Shown: piece by piece, positions 6,577 through 14,790 of the stretch
Layout of the letters: every line of letters begins with the position of its first letter
Position numbering within the stretch: position 1 is the first letter of the stretch
NCBI GenBank assembly: GCA_013213915.1
Contig: JABSRK010000055.1
Span: 1 to 14,903 of the forward strand
Direction of reading: 5' to 3'
DNA length: 14,903 nt
Source of the DNA: Planctomycetota bacterium
GTDB taxonomy: Bacteria > Planctomycetota > GCA-002687715
Notes under the pieces: generated by a model
Told to the model about the DNA's origin: nothing
Databases searched by the model: none
The model's input: only the letters and a program-made list of their open reading frames with translations
Made by a program: the position numbers and the translations under genes

Positions 6577-9519
6577 ATGCGCCCCAACCACCTCCGGCTC
6601 ATCGCCGCCACATTCGCTCTCGCCCTCTTCTCCCCCGCTCAGGCCCCGTCAGCCCCGGCCAGTCAGGACGATTTCTTCGGCCTGCAAAAGCTGTGGACCA
6701 TCCACCTCACGGTGGCGCGGGACGACTGGACCCAGATGTTCCCCGTCCGTGGCGACCGCCAGTCCATGCTGCGCATGAACGGCACGTTCCCGTACCACAA
6801 GGGGGATGTGGCGATCGGGTCATCCGTGCTCAAGGGAATCGGCGTGCGGTTCAAGGGGAACTCCACCTTCTCCTCGACCAACGGCACGTTGAAGCGTTCA
6901 TTCAAGCTCGACTTCAACCGTCACGATCGCACGGGCAACTTCCTCGGGCTTCTGAAGCTGAACCTGCACTGCAACGCACTCGACGGGACGCAGATCAAGG
7001 ACGGGTCCTCCTACCAGCTCTACCGCGACGCGGGCGTGCATGCTCCGCGGGTGTGCTACGCGCGCGTCTACCTGACGATCCCCGGTGAGGTCGAGCGGAC
7101 GTACCTCGGTCTGTACACCGTCGTCGAGCAGATCGATTCCGTGTTCGCGAAGCGAACGGTCGGGGGCGGGCTCATCATGAAGCCCGAAGGCGAGACCCTC
7201 GCGTACCGTGGCGACAAGTGGAATGAGGATTACGAACGGTTGTACGTCCCCAAGTCGACGGCGACCGAAGAGATGGCCCGGCCCGTCATCGAACTCGCAC
7301 GCCTCTTCAAGGAGAAAGAGGGCGATGCGCTCGCCGATGCCGTCGAGGAGGTCCTCGACGTGGAATCCTTCCTCCGCTACACGGCCGTGTCGACCGTCCT
7401 CGTCAACACCGACAGCCCGCTGGTCCTCTCCCACAACTACTACCTCATCGTCCCCAAGAAGACGAAGAAGGTGGTCTGGGTGCCCTGGGACCTCAACCTG
7501 AGCCTGGGGGGCTTCAGCCGCATGCTCGGCGGAGGCCCCGACATGAGCATCATGAACCCCTCCCGTGTCCCGGTATTCACCAAGATGCTCGCGATTCCGA
7601 GATTCAAGAAGCGCTATCGCGAGATCATCGCCGAGATCATCGAAGGACCGTGCTCCGGGAAGGCCATGGCCGCCGTGGTCAAGCAAGCGCACGAGACGGC
7701 GCGAGACGCCATCGCCGAAGAGGCGACTCGCATCGAAGCCGTCACGCGCGCCAGCGAGGAGCTCGGCGGGCGCGCCCGCCGCGGATTCGGCAGCTTCAGC
7801 GGGTTCGGCCGCCAGCGGGCAGACGACGTCGCCGCCCTCCAGGAGTTCCTCAAGGAGCGCGAGCAATCGGTCAAGGACCAGCTCGCGGGGAAATCCGAAG
7901 GGCGCACCATGGGCGGCTTCTTCGGTGGCGGAGGCGGAGGCGGCGACCGGGGCGGCTTCGGGCGCACCGCAACGCGGAGCTCTCAGGTCCGGGACATGCT
8001 CTCCGGCACGGGCGCCCTCGACGCGTCCCTCGAGACGTACTCCAAAGAGGACCTCCGGGTAGCCGTCCAGGCCGGCTTCGAGAGCACCGATGCAGATCGC
8101 TCCGGCACCGTCGACAAGGCGGAGATCACGGCTCCGCTGCGCCGTTACCTGAAGGCGACGCGCGGCTCTTCGAAGATCGGACGATTCGACCTCGCCGGGT
8201 CACGCGCCCGGACGGCCCTGGGGGACCTGGACGGCGACGATGACGGATCGGTCACGCGGGACGAGTGGCAAGCCGCGTTCGACAAGCTCCTCCCCGCATG
8301 GGATGCCGACAACAACGGCGTCTGGACGAAGAAGGAGCTCAAGGTCGTCAACGTCCCGAAGGCCGACGGCTGGGTCAACCTCTTCGACGGCAAGACCCTC
8401 GACGGCTGGACTCAGCGCAACGGCACCGCGAAGTACACGGTCTCGGACGGGACGATCGTCGGGACCACCAACGAGGGCAGCCCGAACTCGTTCCTGTGTA
8501 CCAACCGGGACTACTCGGACTTCGAACTCGTGTTCGACGTGAAGGTGCACGACCGGTTGAACTCGGGTGTGCAAATCCGGTCCCGCACGCGGGGCGGACC
8601 GCAGGGCCGGGTGAACGGACCGCAGGTGGAAATCGAAGCGAGCGGCGCAAACGGTGCACAGGCCGGCTATATCTACGGCGAGGCCGCCGGCGGCTGGATG
8701 ACCCCCAACAACATCCGCAAGCCCCACAAGCACCTGAAGGATGGGGAATGGAACGCGTACCGGGTCCTCGCCGTGGGCAACAACATCAAGGTGTGGATCA
8801 ACGGGACCTTGATCTCGGACCTCACACACGAGAAGCGGTACCAGTCGCACCCACGCGGGTTCATCGGACTGCAGGTCCACGGCATCGGGCGCAACCAGGG
8901 ACCCTACGACGTCCGTTGGCGCAATATCCGTCTTCGTGAGCTCCGCGGCGAGGACGCCGGCTGGAAGCGGCTCTACAACCGCAAGGACCTCTCGGGCTGG
9001 AAGACCGACGGCAACTGGCTACCGCAAACAGACGGTTCGCTGATGATCGAGCCGCGGTCCGGCGAGAAGGGCTGGCAACGGTTCGGCGCCTATCTGTGGA
9101 GCGAGAAGAAGTACAAGGACTTCATCCTCGACGTCGAGTACTCCTACCCCAAGGGTGGCAACAGCGGCGTGTTCTTCCGCGTCGGTGACTTGAAGAGCCC
9201 CGTCAACACGGGCATCGAGTGCCAGATCCTCGACTCGACCGGGAAGAAGGGGGCCATGACCCACCACGACCACGGGGGCATCATCAGCACCGTCGGTGCG
9301 TCCGCCAACATGTCCAAACCCGCCGGGGAATGGAACCGCATGATCGTCATGTGCCGGGGACACCACCTGCGCGTCGATCTCAACGGCCAGGCGATCATCG
9401 ACGTCATGCTCGACAAGTCCGCGGTCAAGGACCGACCGGGTGAAGGGCACGTCGGGCTTCAGGACCACGGCGAGCCTCACGTCATCCGCTTCCGCAACGT
9501 GTTGCTGAAGGAGCTCTGA
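6577..9519 (+). CDS. Secreted CotH-kinase / EF-hand / double DUF1080 fusion protein
   Basis: This is a large exported protein of 980 residues. The signal peptide is MRPNHLRLIAATFALALFSPAQA. Residues about 37-355 are a CotH-kinase-like domain: KGIGVRFKGNSTF (86-98), RSFKLDFNRH (107-116), LNLHCNALDGT (128-138), YLGLYTVVEQID (176-187) and VPWDLNLSLGGF (302-313). CotH proteins are atypical protein kinases first known from spore coats. An Arg/Gly-rich linker (about 397-463) follows. Three EF-hand calcium loops come next, starting at D505, D552 and D576 (ends E516, E563, E587). Two DUF1080 (3-keto-disaccharide hydrolase-like, concanavalin fold) domains complete it: 597-788, beginning WVNLFDGKTLDGW, and 795-978, beginning WKRLYNRKDLSGW. 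The frame is open back to 6046, but ATG 6577 begins directly with the signal peptide and clears the divergent small gene. The ribosome site is weak. CotH and DUF1080 assignments are strong; whether the kinase is active or what it targets is not visible. Confidence 0.93.
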   Translation: MRPNHLRLIAATFALALFSPAQAPSAPASQDDFFGLQKLWTIHLTVARDDWTQMFPVRGDRQSMLRMNGTFPYHKGDVAIGSSVLKGIGVRFKGNSTFSSTNGTLKRSFKLDFNRHDRTGNFLGLLKLNLHCNALDGTQIKDGSSYQLYRDAGVHAPRVCYARVYLTIPGEVERTYLGLYTVVEQIDSVFAKRTVGGGLIMKPEGETLAYRGDKWNEDYERLYVPKSTATEEMARPVIELARLFKEKEGDALADAVEEVLDVESFLRYTAVSTVLVNTDSPLVLSHNYYLIVPKKTKKVVWVPWDLNLSLGGFSRMLGGGPDMSIMNPSRVPVFTKMLAIPRFKKRYREIIAEIIEGPCSGKAMAAVVKQAHETARDAIAEEATRIEAVTRASEELGGRARRGFGSFSGFGRQRADDVAALQEFLKEREQSVKDQLAGKSEGRTMGGFFGGGGGGGDRGGFGRTATRSSQVRDMLSGTGALDASLETYSKEDLRVAVQAGFESTDADRSGTVDKAEITAPLRRYLKATRGSSKIGRFDLAGSRARTALGDLDGDDDGSVTRDEWQAAFDKLLPAWDADNNGVWTKKELKVVNVPKADGWVNLFDGKTLDGWTQRNGTAKYTVSDGTIVGTTNEGSPNSFLCTNRDYSDFELVFDVKVHDRLNSGVQIRSRTRGGPQGRVNGPQVEIEASGANGAQAGYIYGEAAGGWMTPNNIRKPHKHLKDGEWNAYRVLAVGNNIKVWINGTLISDLTHEKRYQSHPRGFIGLQVHGIGRNQGPYDVRWRNIRLRELRGEDAGWKRLYNRKDLSGWKTDGNWLPQTDGSLMIEPRSGEKGWQRFGAYLWSEKKYKDFILDVEYSYPKGGNSGVFFRVGDLKSPVNTGIECQILDSTGKKGAMTHHDHGGIISTVGASANMSKPAGEWNRMIVMCRGHHLRVDLNGQAIIDVMLDKSAVKDRPGEGHVGLQDHGEPHVIRFRNVLLKEL

Positions 9520-9534
9520 CCCGAAGGGGGCTCG

Positions 9535-9789
9535 TCAGGTGGGAAGCTGGACGAGCCGCTCCCGTCCCCGGCGCTTCTTCACCGCGTATTCGACCCGCTG
9601 CGCCTCGGACCGCGTCTCGAACGGGCCGAATCTGGCGCCGACCTCCCAGGGCCGCCCCCTGGTCGTCCGTTTCGCACCACCGGGCTGCTCCCCGTTGTGC
9701 TGCTCGAGCCGACGCTCCAGGTCGGTGGTGATCCCCACATAGGTCTCCCCCTGCGACTCGGACACCAGCACGTACACGACCCAGGCCAT
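9535..9789 (-). CDS. GIY-YIG domain protein (UPF0213-like small nuclease family)
   Basis: This is an 84-residue stand-alone GIY-YIG domain of the UPF0213/SLX1-like type, presumed to bind or cut DNA; its cellular role is unknown. The two half-motifs are VYV (5-7) and YVG (17-19). Conserved R27, H31 and N32 follow in DLERRLEQHN, and E67 in QRVEYAVKK is the expected catalytic glutamate. It ends in a basic tail. The start is taken at ATG 9789 because the domain begins at residue 3; longer in-frame starts at 9861 or 9915 would add low-complexity sequence running into the divergent gene. No clear Shine-Dalgarno is seen. It converges with the CotH fusion gene (15 bp apart) and diverges from the DUF1080 lipoprotein gene. 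Confidence 0.87.
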   Translation of the reverse strand: MAWVVYVLVSESQGETYVGITTDLERRLEQHNGEQPGGAKRTTRGRPWEVGARFGPFETRSEAQRVEYAVKKRRGRERLVQLPT

Positions 9790-9867
9790 GGCCACAGCGT
9801 AACCGCAGCGAACGGCGGCGAACCCGCCCCTCTGGACAGGGGGCCACCCGGACGCCAGCATGGCGGC

Positions 9868-10542
9868 ATGAGACCCTTCATTCTCGTGTGCGTTCTGTCT
9901 CTGGCCTCGTGCCAATCAACGTCGCACAGTGTGGCGCTCTTCAACGGCAAGGATCTGGCCGGTTGGCATACCGACGTCCCCAAGGCCGACGGGAAGGAGA
10001 ACGTCCCCCCGTCGTTCGTCGTGCGGGACGGCATCCTTGTCAGCAAGGGAACCCCGCAAGGACATCTCATCACCGATGCGTCGTTCAGGGACTACAGGGT
10101 CGTGGTCGAGTACCGCTGGCCCGGTAGGCCCGGCAACTGCGGAGTCCTGGTCCACGCGTCGGTTCCTCGCCGGCTCTACAAGATGTTCCCGCAGTCGATC
10201 GAGTGCCAGCTTCACGTCGGCAACGCCGGTGACTTCTGGGTCATTGGCGAGGACATCAAGGTGCCTGACATGGTGGCGCGACGGGGCCCGAAGAAGAGGT
10301 GGGGCGTCGAGGCCGGACAAGCTCGGCGCATCAAGAACCTCACCGACGACTCCGAGAATGCGCCCGGCGAGTGGAACGAGATGGTCATCGAGTGCCGCGG
10401 CAGCCGCGTCGATGTCTGGGTCAACGGCGACCACGTCAACAACGGATACGACTGCACCGTCGATCGCGGCCAGATCGCAATCCAGGCAGAGGGGGCGGCC
10501 TGTGAGTTTCGCAGGGTCGAGTTGACCCCTCTGGGCAGGTAG
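9868..10542 (+). CDS. DUF1080-domain lipoprotein (3-keto-disaccharide hydrolase-like)
   Basis: This is a predicted membrane-anchored lipoprotein of 224 residues. The signal ends in the lipobox LASC, with C15 as the lipidated cysteine. The rest is one DUF1080 domain: SVALFNGKDLAGWHTD (21-36), FRDYRVVVEYRW (73-84), GNCGVLVHA (89-97), FPQSIECQLHVGNAGDFWVIG (107-127), GEWNEMVIECRGSRVDVWVNG (167-187) and the closing beta strands to 217. DUF1080 proteins adopt a concanavalin-like fold and some hydrolyse 3-keto-disaccharides; catalysis here is unproven. Compared with the domains in the CotH fusion it has an extra basic segment (about 138-155, RRGPKKRWG). The frame is open back to 9697, but ATG 9868 starts the lipoprotein signal. 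The ribosome site is weak. Confidence 0.9.
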   Translation: MRPFILVCVLSLASCQSTSHSVALFNGKDLAGWHTDVPKADGKENVPPSFVVRDGILVSKGTPQGHLITDASFRDYRVVVEYRWPGRPGNCGVLVHASVPRRLYKMFPQSIECQLHVGNAGDFWVIGEDIKVPDMVARRGPKKRWGVEAGQARRIKNLTDDSENAPGEWNEMVIECRGSRVDVWVNGDHVNNGYDCTVDRGQIAIQAEGAACEFRRVELTPLGR

Positions 10543-10569
10543 TTAGCCGAGGCTCAGGCAACGCCGCAA

Positions 10570-10591
10570 GGGGTCTGGTACGGTGGACCCC
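10570..10591. repeat. Inverted repeat between the DUF1080 lipoprotein and lectin-domain genes
   Basis: GGGGTC (10570-10575) and GACCCC (10586-10591) could form a six-bp hairpin with a ten-base loop. No U-tract follows, so it is not a convincing terminator; it may be an operator or chance. It overlaps a motif also found upstream of the 12828 gene. Confidence 0.3.
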
Positions 10592-10646
10592 AGTCTGCTC
10601 ACACCCCTATCAATCTCAGCGTAGTTCCGCACTCGGAGTTCCAGCC

Positions 10647-12509
10647 ATGCGCTCAGTTACCGCCTGTCTACTCGTTGCCGTGCTCGCCATGAGCTTGGCG
10701 CCCGTCGCGAATGCCCAGATCGCCTACACCGACTTCAGCTCGACCGCGGGGATGATCCTCAACGGCAGCGCCGCACAAAACGGCAACGTTTTGCGGATAA
10801 CACCCAACCTGGGCGGTCAGGCAGGAACGGCCTGGTACCAGAGCCAGGTCCCGGTGTCCGTCGGCTTCTCGACCACGTTCGTGTTCCAGATGGCTCCTGC
10901 CAGCGGCGCCGACGGCATGACGTTCATCATCCACAACGACCCCAACGGCACCGCGGCCCTCGCGGGGACCGGGGGCTCCATGGGCTGGACCAGCGAACCG
11001 CTGAACCCGGCGCTCACCATGCAGAACCTCCTGGTGGTCGAGTTGGACCCGTACAACAACGGGAACTTCGGTGATCCCAACGACAACCACATCAGCGTCC
11101 ACCTGGTGCCCACCATCCCGACGACAGTGAACGGGGCGGACGAGTACTACTCCATCGCCCAGGCGATCCCCCCGTTCGACCTCAACGACGGGGCGGCCCA
11201 CACCATGTGCATCAACTACAACCCGGGCACCCTGGATATCTTCCTGGACGGCTCCGCCACGCCTCTCATCTCCGTGCCCTTCGACTTCGCCACCGGCGCA
11301 ACGACGGTCGGTGGGGTCGCCCTCCCCGGCCTGACCCTCACCGGAGGACTCGCTTACGCCGGGTTCTCAGGCGGAACCGGCGGCCTCGCCATGGACCAGG
11401 ACATCCTCGCCTGGACGTTCGGTCCTCCGGGGGCCTGTGGCTCGCTGGTCGGCCCCTGGCAGGTGAACAGCCCCAGGTCCTCCCTGGACCTGAACGGCAC
11501 GGTCGGGACCGCGTATAGCCCGGCCATCACCACCGACTGCGTCGGCGCGACGGTCACCCTGAACGCGGGCGCCCCGGCGGCGGCCCCGTTCGACATCGCG
11601 GTCACGTTCGCGACCTCGATTCCGGCCGCGCTGACCACCGCTGCCGGGCAGCAAGTGAACGTCGACATCTTCAGTCCCACTCTGTTCAACTTCAACGGAG
11701 GCACGCCGAACTTCGCGGGCATCCTGAACCTCCTTCCTCACCCGGGAGCGTTCACGTTCCCCGTTCCCACGGGCGCACCCCTCCTCGCCGCCGCCCAGCA
11801 GCTCGCCGTGGACGCAGGACATCCTGATGGTTTCCAGCTGTCGCAGGCGGTCCAAGCGAACATCCTCGCGGCCGGTGGGACCCAGACATTGACGCTGGGG
11901 GACGACAGCTCCGTCCAGATCATCCTCGGCGGTTCGCCCTACTGCGCCAATACGGGCGTTGTGTTCTACGGCACCGTCTACAACGACTTTCATGTCGGAT
12001 CCAACGGCGACGTCACCTTCACCGCTGGGAGCAACGACTTCACGGCGACTGCGCTCGAGTGGCAGACCCAGATGCCGCGCATCGGTATCGCCGGGGACCT
12101 GGAGCCGAACAACTACGGAACCGTCACCGTGACCAGCAACGGCAACGCCGGACTCGGTGACTGGATGACGGTCGCCTACGCCGGCGTGACCGAATGGGGC
12201 ACCGGAGGTCTCGGCGTCACCAGCTTCAACGTCGATTTTCACGGGCCCAACGGGCACGAGATCAACGGCTTCACGACTGACGGCACCTGGGGCGCCACCC
12301 CGGTCGTCGGCGGCATGTCGCTTGGCAGTGGCGGGACTCATCCCGCGCTCGTCAGCTTCGATGGGCTGAACGGCCTCGGCCTCCAGGCCAACGTCAGCAA
12401 CACCGACAGCGTGATCGACGCGAGCACGTTCGGCATGCTCGCCAACACGTCCGGCTGGACATCGATCGGGTTCCCCCTGTTCGACGGCTCGGCCTACATC
12501 GTGCAGTAG
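10647..12509 (+). CDS. Secreted L-type (legume-like) lectin-domain protein with paralogous C-terminal module
   Basis: This is an exported protein of 620 residues. The signal peptide is MRSVTACLLVAVLAMSLAPVANA, cleaved near 23. Residues about 25-258 form an L-type lectin domain, expected to bind carbohydrate. It has ADGMTFIIHNDP (88-99) and LVVELDPYNN (129-138) followed by GDPNDNHISV (142-151). E132, D134, N138, D143 and H148 match the Mn/Ca site of legume lectins, and D89 matches the sugar-contacting Asp. It also has CINYNPGTLDIFLDG (188-202) and a closing strand QDILAWTF (251-258). Residues about 270-620 are the module shared with the 12828 product, including a nidogen-like stretch VGSNGDVTFTAG (450-461). 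No membrane anchor is seen. The start is ATG 10647, with GGAG eight bases upstream. A hairpin terminator follows. Confidence 0.88.
   Translation: MRSVTACLLVAVLAMSLAPVANAQIAYTDFSSTAGMILNGSAAQNGNVLRITPNLGGQAGTAWYQSQVPVSVGFSTTFVFQMAPASGADGMTFIIHNDPNGTAALAGTGGSMGWTSEPLNPALTMQNLLVVELDPYNNGNFGDPNDNHISVHLVPTIPTTVNGADEYYSIAQAIPPFDLNDGAAHTMCINYNPGTLDIFLDGSATPLISVPFDFATGATTVGGVALPGLTLTGGLAYAGFSGGTGGLAMDQDILAWTFGPPGACGSLVGPWQVNSPRSSLDLNGTVGTAYSPAITTDCVGATVTLNAGAPAAAPFDIAVTFATSIPAALTTAAGQQVNVDIFSPTLFNFNGGTPNFAGILNLLPHPGAFTFPVPTGAPLLAAAQQLAVDAGHPDGFQLSQAVQANILAAGGTQTLTLGDDSSVQIILGGSPYCANTGVVFYGTVYNDFHVGSNGDVTFTAGSNDFTATALEWQTQMPRIGIAGDLEPNNYGTVTVTSNGNAGLGDWMTVAYAGVTEWGTGGLGVTSFNVDFHGPNGHEINGFTTDGTWGATPVVGGMSLGSGGTHPALVSFDGLNGLGLQANVSNTDSVIDASTFGMLANTSGWTSIGFPLFDGSAYIVQ
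11454..12506 (+). repeat. Paralogous C-terminal module, copy 1
   Basis: This stretch encodes residues 270-620 of the lectin-domain protein and is clearly similar to 13650-14705 in DNA and protein. Both copies contain FNFNGGTPNFAG, VTEWGTGGLGVTS and end FDGSAY(I/L)(V/I)Q. Confidence 0.85.
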
Positions 12510-12542
12510 CCGATCTCGGGCACTGGTTGGTCGCAATCCAGC

Positions 12543-12574
12543 GCCGCCTGGCCTCTCCAGAGAGGCCAGGCGGC
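12543..12574. terminator. Hairpin terminator after the lectin-domain gene
   Basis: GCCGCCTGGCCTCT (12543-12556) pairs perfectly with AGAGGCCAGGCGGC (12561-12574) around CCAG, giving a 14-bp stem, 33 bp after the stop codon. The following ATCATTATT is only partly U-rich. Confidence 0.75.
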
Positions 12575-12827
12575 ATCATTATTGGGGCTTATTGCCGGGG
12601 AATACCGCCAATTCCGCACTCACCCACCGGGATTGAAGCCAAGACGCCAATCCTCCCCTTGCACGCTGACGCCAGATAGCATGAACTGGTAGGTGGACTG
12701 TTTCCCTATTCCCTCAAGCCTCGCATCTCGACAACACGACCCGGACGTTCAGAAGACCCTCAGTAGGGGTTCGGGCTGGTTCGGTTGCCCCCGCGCGGCA
12801 TCCTGTCCGCTATCAAGGAGTTATTTC
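12575..12827 (+). other. Leader region of the 12828 gene
   Basis: Together with the terminator, the gap between stop 12509 and ATG 12828 is 318 bp. No gene is supported in it: the frame is open from 12693 but that part lacks a signal peptide or domain. TTGCAC at 12659-12664 could be a -35 box, but no well-spaced -10 is evident. A motif CTGGTAGGTGGAC (12686-12698) matches, with one base missing, a site before the 10647 paralogue. Confidence 0.4.
12815..12820 (+). promoter_or_regulatory. Ribosome binding site fixing the start at 12828
   Basis: AAGGAG lies seven bases before ATG 12828, which begins directly with a signal peptide. This rejects an in-frame start 45 codons upstream at 12693. Confidence 0.8.
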
Positions 12828-14708
12828 ATGTCGAGCAAGCTGCTCACTCTTGTCGTTCTGGGCCTTCTGGCCAACGTCGGTGCCGCCCAAACTTGGTCGG
12901 ACGGCTTCGAGTCCTACGGGACTGGCTATCTCTGCTACCAGGACCCGGCTCTCGTACCTGGCGCGCCCTGCTCCCTCACGAGCGTCGGTAACTCCGGTGG
13001 ATGGGATGGCTGGTTCAACAACCCCATCGAAGCTGGCGTTGTCGTCAACAGCCCCGGCACGGGTTCCAACGGATCCGACCAGTACCTGGACGTCTCACCC
13101 GGCCTGGCTTGCCAGGACGCCGTGTACCCGTGGAAGGAAAACGCGACGACCGGCGCCGGTGCGGCATCGGGCGCGACGAACACCACGTACCCGACCAGCG
13201 GTGGCTGGACCCTCTCATCGCACTTCCGGATCCCCTCAGGTGGTCTCGCGTTGGGCAACGTCTACTTCATCTTCCTCAACGACTACAACAACGCAGGAAC
13301 GGCAACCAGCTGGGCCGGCCAAAACTCCATAGTCCCCGATCCCGCAAACCCGGGCTCGGTCATCGTCAACGATGACTTCGGATACGGGACCGGTGGCGCA
13401 CCGGTCGGCAACCTCGCTGAAGACGTCTGGCACCAGATCCGCTACGACATCTGCCTGGACTCGAACACAGCCAACGGCTACATCGACCAGGCTGGCAGCG
13501 ACGGCGTGCTCGGAACGGCCGACGACGTCACCACGCTCCTCTCCTCCCGCGTCTACGCGGGCGGTGGTCCCGTGGAGATCGCCTGCCTCGACCTGTTCTC
13601 GGCCGGCGGCATGCTCCACTACGACAACTGCTCCCTCGCCCCGAACGGGCCCTGGGAGACCAACAGCAGCGCATCGTCAATAGACATCAACGGCGGCCCC
13701 GGAAGCGCGTGCGTCGGTTCGCACAGCCTCGGATGCGTCGGCACCTCCCTCATCCTGAACTCGTCCGCCACTGCTGGCGCTGGTTACGACATGGCCGTCA
13801 CCTTCGCCAACTCCGTCCCGGCGTACCTCACCACAGGCGGTGGCCAGCAGGTGAATGTCGACATCAACCACCCCTCGCTGTTCAACTTCAACGGCGGCAC
13901 CCCGAACTTCGCGGGCCTCCTCAACATCCTTCCGCACCCCGGCGCGTTCAGCTTCGCGGTGCCCACCGGAGCCCCGATCCTCGCCTCCGCCCAGCAGTTG
14001 GTCGTGAGCGCCGCACATGCAGACGGCTTCGACCTCTCGCAGGCATGCGAGGTGGACATTCAGCCGGGCGGATCGACACCGATGGTCGTGACGCTCCCTG
14101 ATGACGGCTCCGTGCAGGTCCTACTCAGCGCGCTCAATCCGTGCTCGACGTCGATCGCCATGTACGGAACCTCGTACACGGACCTCTACGTGTGTTCGAA
14201 CGGCTGGATCAACTTCACCGCGGGGAACAGCGACTTCACCGCCACCTACACCGAGTGGGCGACACAGGAGCCCCGCATGGGCTTCCAGTCCGACCTCGAG
14301 CCCAACAACTTCGGCACCGTCACCGTAACCAACAACGGCAGCACGGGCGCTGGCGACTGGGTGGTCGCGTCGTACGCCAACGTCACCGAGTGGGGTACCG
14401 GCGGCCTGGGCGTCACCAGCTACGACATCACGTTCCATGGCCCGAACGGCCACTCGATCGAGAACTTCACGACCGACGGAACGTGGGGCGTGTCAGGGAC
14501 GTGCATGGGCATCTCGAACGGCAACCTCGGCACCGACCCGGGTGGGCCGGTCTCGTTCGATGCCGCCACCGGCCTCGGCCTCCAGGCCAGCGCCCAGGCG
14601 AGCGACTGCGTCGTGGACGCGAACATTGGCGGCATGATCCTCAACTCCAATGGCTTTACCTCGATGCAGTTCCCGCTGTTCGACGGTTCGGCTTACCTCA
14701 TTCAGTAG
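12828..14708 (+). CDS. Secreted protein with concanavalin-like N-terminal domain and shared C-terminal module
   Basis: This is an exported protein of 626 residues and paralogue of the 10647 product. The signal peptide is MSSKLLTLVVLGLLANVGAAQ, cleaved near 20. The N-terminal region (about 21-270) begins with WSDGFESY and reads like a concanavalin/LamG-type jelly roll: GWTLSSHFRIP (126-136), VYFIFLNDYNN (145-155), EDVWHQIRYDICLD (198-211), a short DSNTANGYIDQAGSDG stretch, and MLHYDNCSL (262-270). It is not the L-type lectin of its neighbour and lacks that Mn/Ca signature. Residues about 275-626 align end to end with the neighbour's C-terminal half: QQVNVDI, FNFNGGTPNFAG (352-363), VCSNGWINFTAG (455-466), VTEWGTGGLGVTS (519-531). 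No anchor or sorting signal is recognised, but the identical C-terminal ending in both paralogues is notable. Function is unknown; a surface or matrix carbohydrate-related role is inferred. A strong terminator follows. Confidence 0.86.
   Translation: MSSKLLTLVVLGLLANVGAAQTWSDGFESYGTGYLCYQDPALVPGAPCSLTSVGNSGGWDGWFNNPIEAGVVVNSPGTGSNGSDQYLDVSPGLACQDAVYPWKENATTGAGAASGATNTTYPTSGGWTLSSHFRIPSGGLALGNVYFIFLNDYNNAGTATSWAGQNSIVPDPANPGSVIVNDDFGYGTGGAPVGNLAEDVWHQIRYDICLDSNTANGYIDQAGSDGVLGTADDVTTLLSSRVYAGGGPVEIACLDLFSAGGMLHYDNCSLAPNGPWETNSSASSIDINGGPGSACVGSHSLGCVGTSLILNSSATAGAGYDMAVTFANSVPAYLTTGGGQQVNVDINHPSLFNFNGGTPNFAGLLNILPHPGAFSFAVPTGAPILASAQQLVVSAAHADGFDLSQACEVDIQPGGSTPMVVTLPDDGSVQVLLSALNPCSTSIAMYGTSYTDLYVCSNGWINFTAGNSDFTATYTEWATQEPRMGFQSDLEPNNFGTVTVTNNGSTGAGDWVVASYANVTEWGTGGLGVTSYDITFHGPNGHSIENFTTDGTWGVSGTCMGISNGNLGTDPGGPVSFDAATGLGLQASAQASDCVVDANIGGMILNSNGFTSMQFPLFDGSAYLIQ
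13650..14705 (+). repeat. Paralogous C-terminal module, copy 2
   Basis: This stretch encodes residues 275-626 of the 12828 product and is the second copy of the module at 11454-12506. It has several additional cysteines compared with copy 1. Confidence 0.85.
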
Positions 14709-14748
14709 GTTCACCATCGCGACCCCGGCGCGCACTCCGGGGGTAGAG

Positions 14749-14790
14749 ACCCCATGGGGCCGGCAACCGGCCTCATGGGGTTCTTTTTTT
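14749..14790 (+). terminator. Strong intrinsic terminator after the 12828 gene
   Basis: A stem of about 15 bp with one G-U pair is formed by ACCCCATGGGGCCGG (14749-14763) and CCGGCCTCATGGGGT (14767-14781). The loop is CAA and the tail is TCTTTTTTT. Confidence 0.92.

Noticed and set aside
9517..9600. TGA at the end of the CotH fusion as a selenocysteine codon
   Set aside because: The second DUF1080 domain is complete at the stop, no obvious SECIS hairpin follows immediately, and the next frame reads antisense through the GIY-YIG gene.
11367..12536. 389-codon open frame on the minus strand
   Set aside because: It lies opposite the lectin-domain gene, has Arg/Gly/Val-rich composition typical of an antisense shadow in GC-rich DNA, and no domain or ribosome site.
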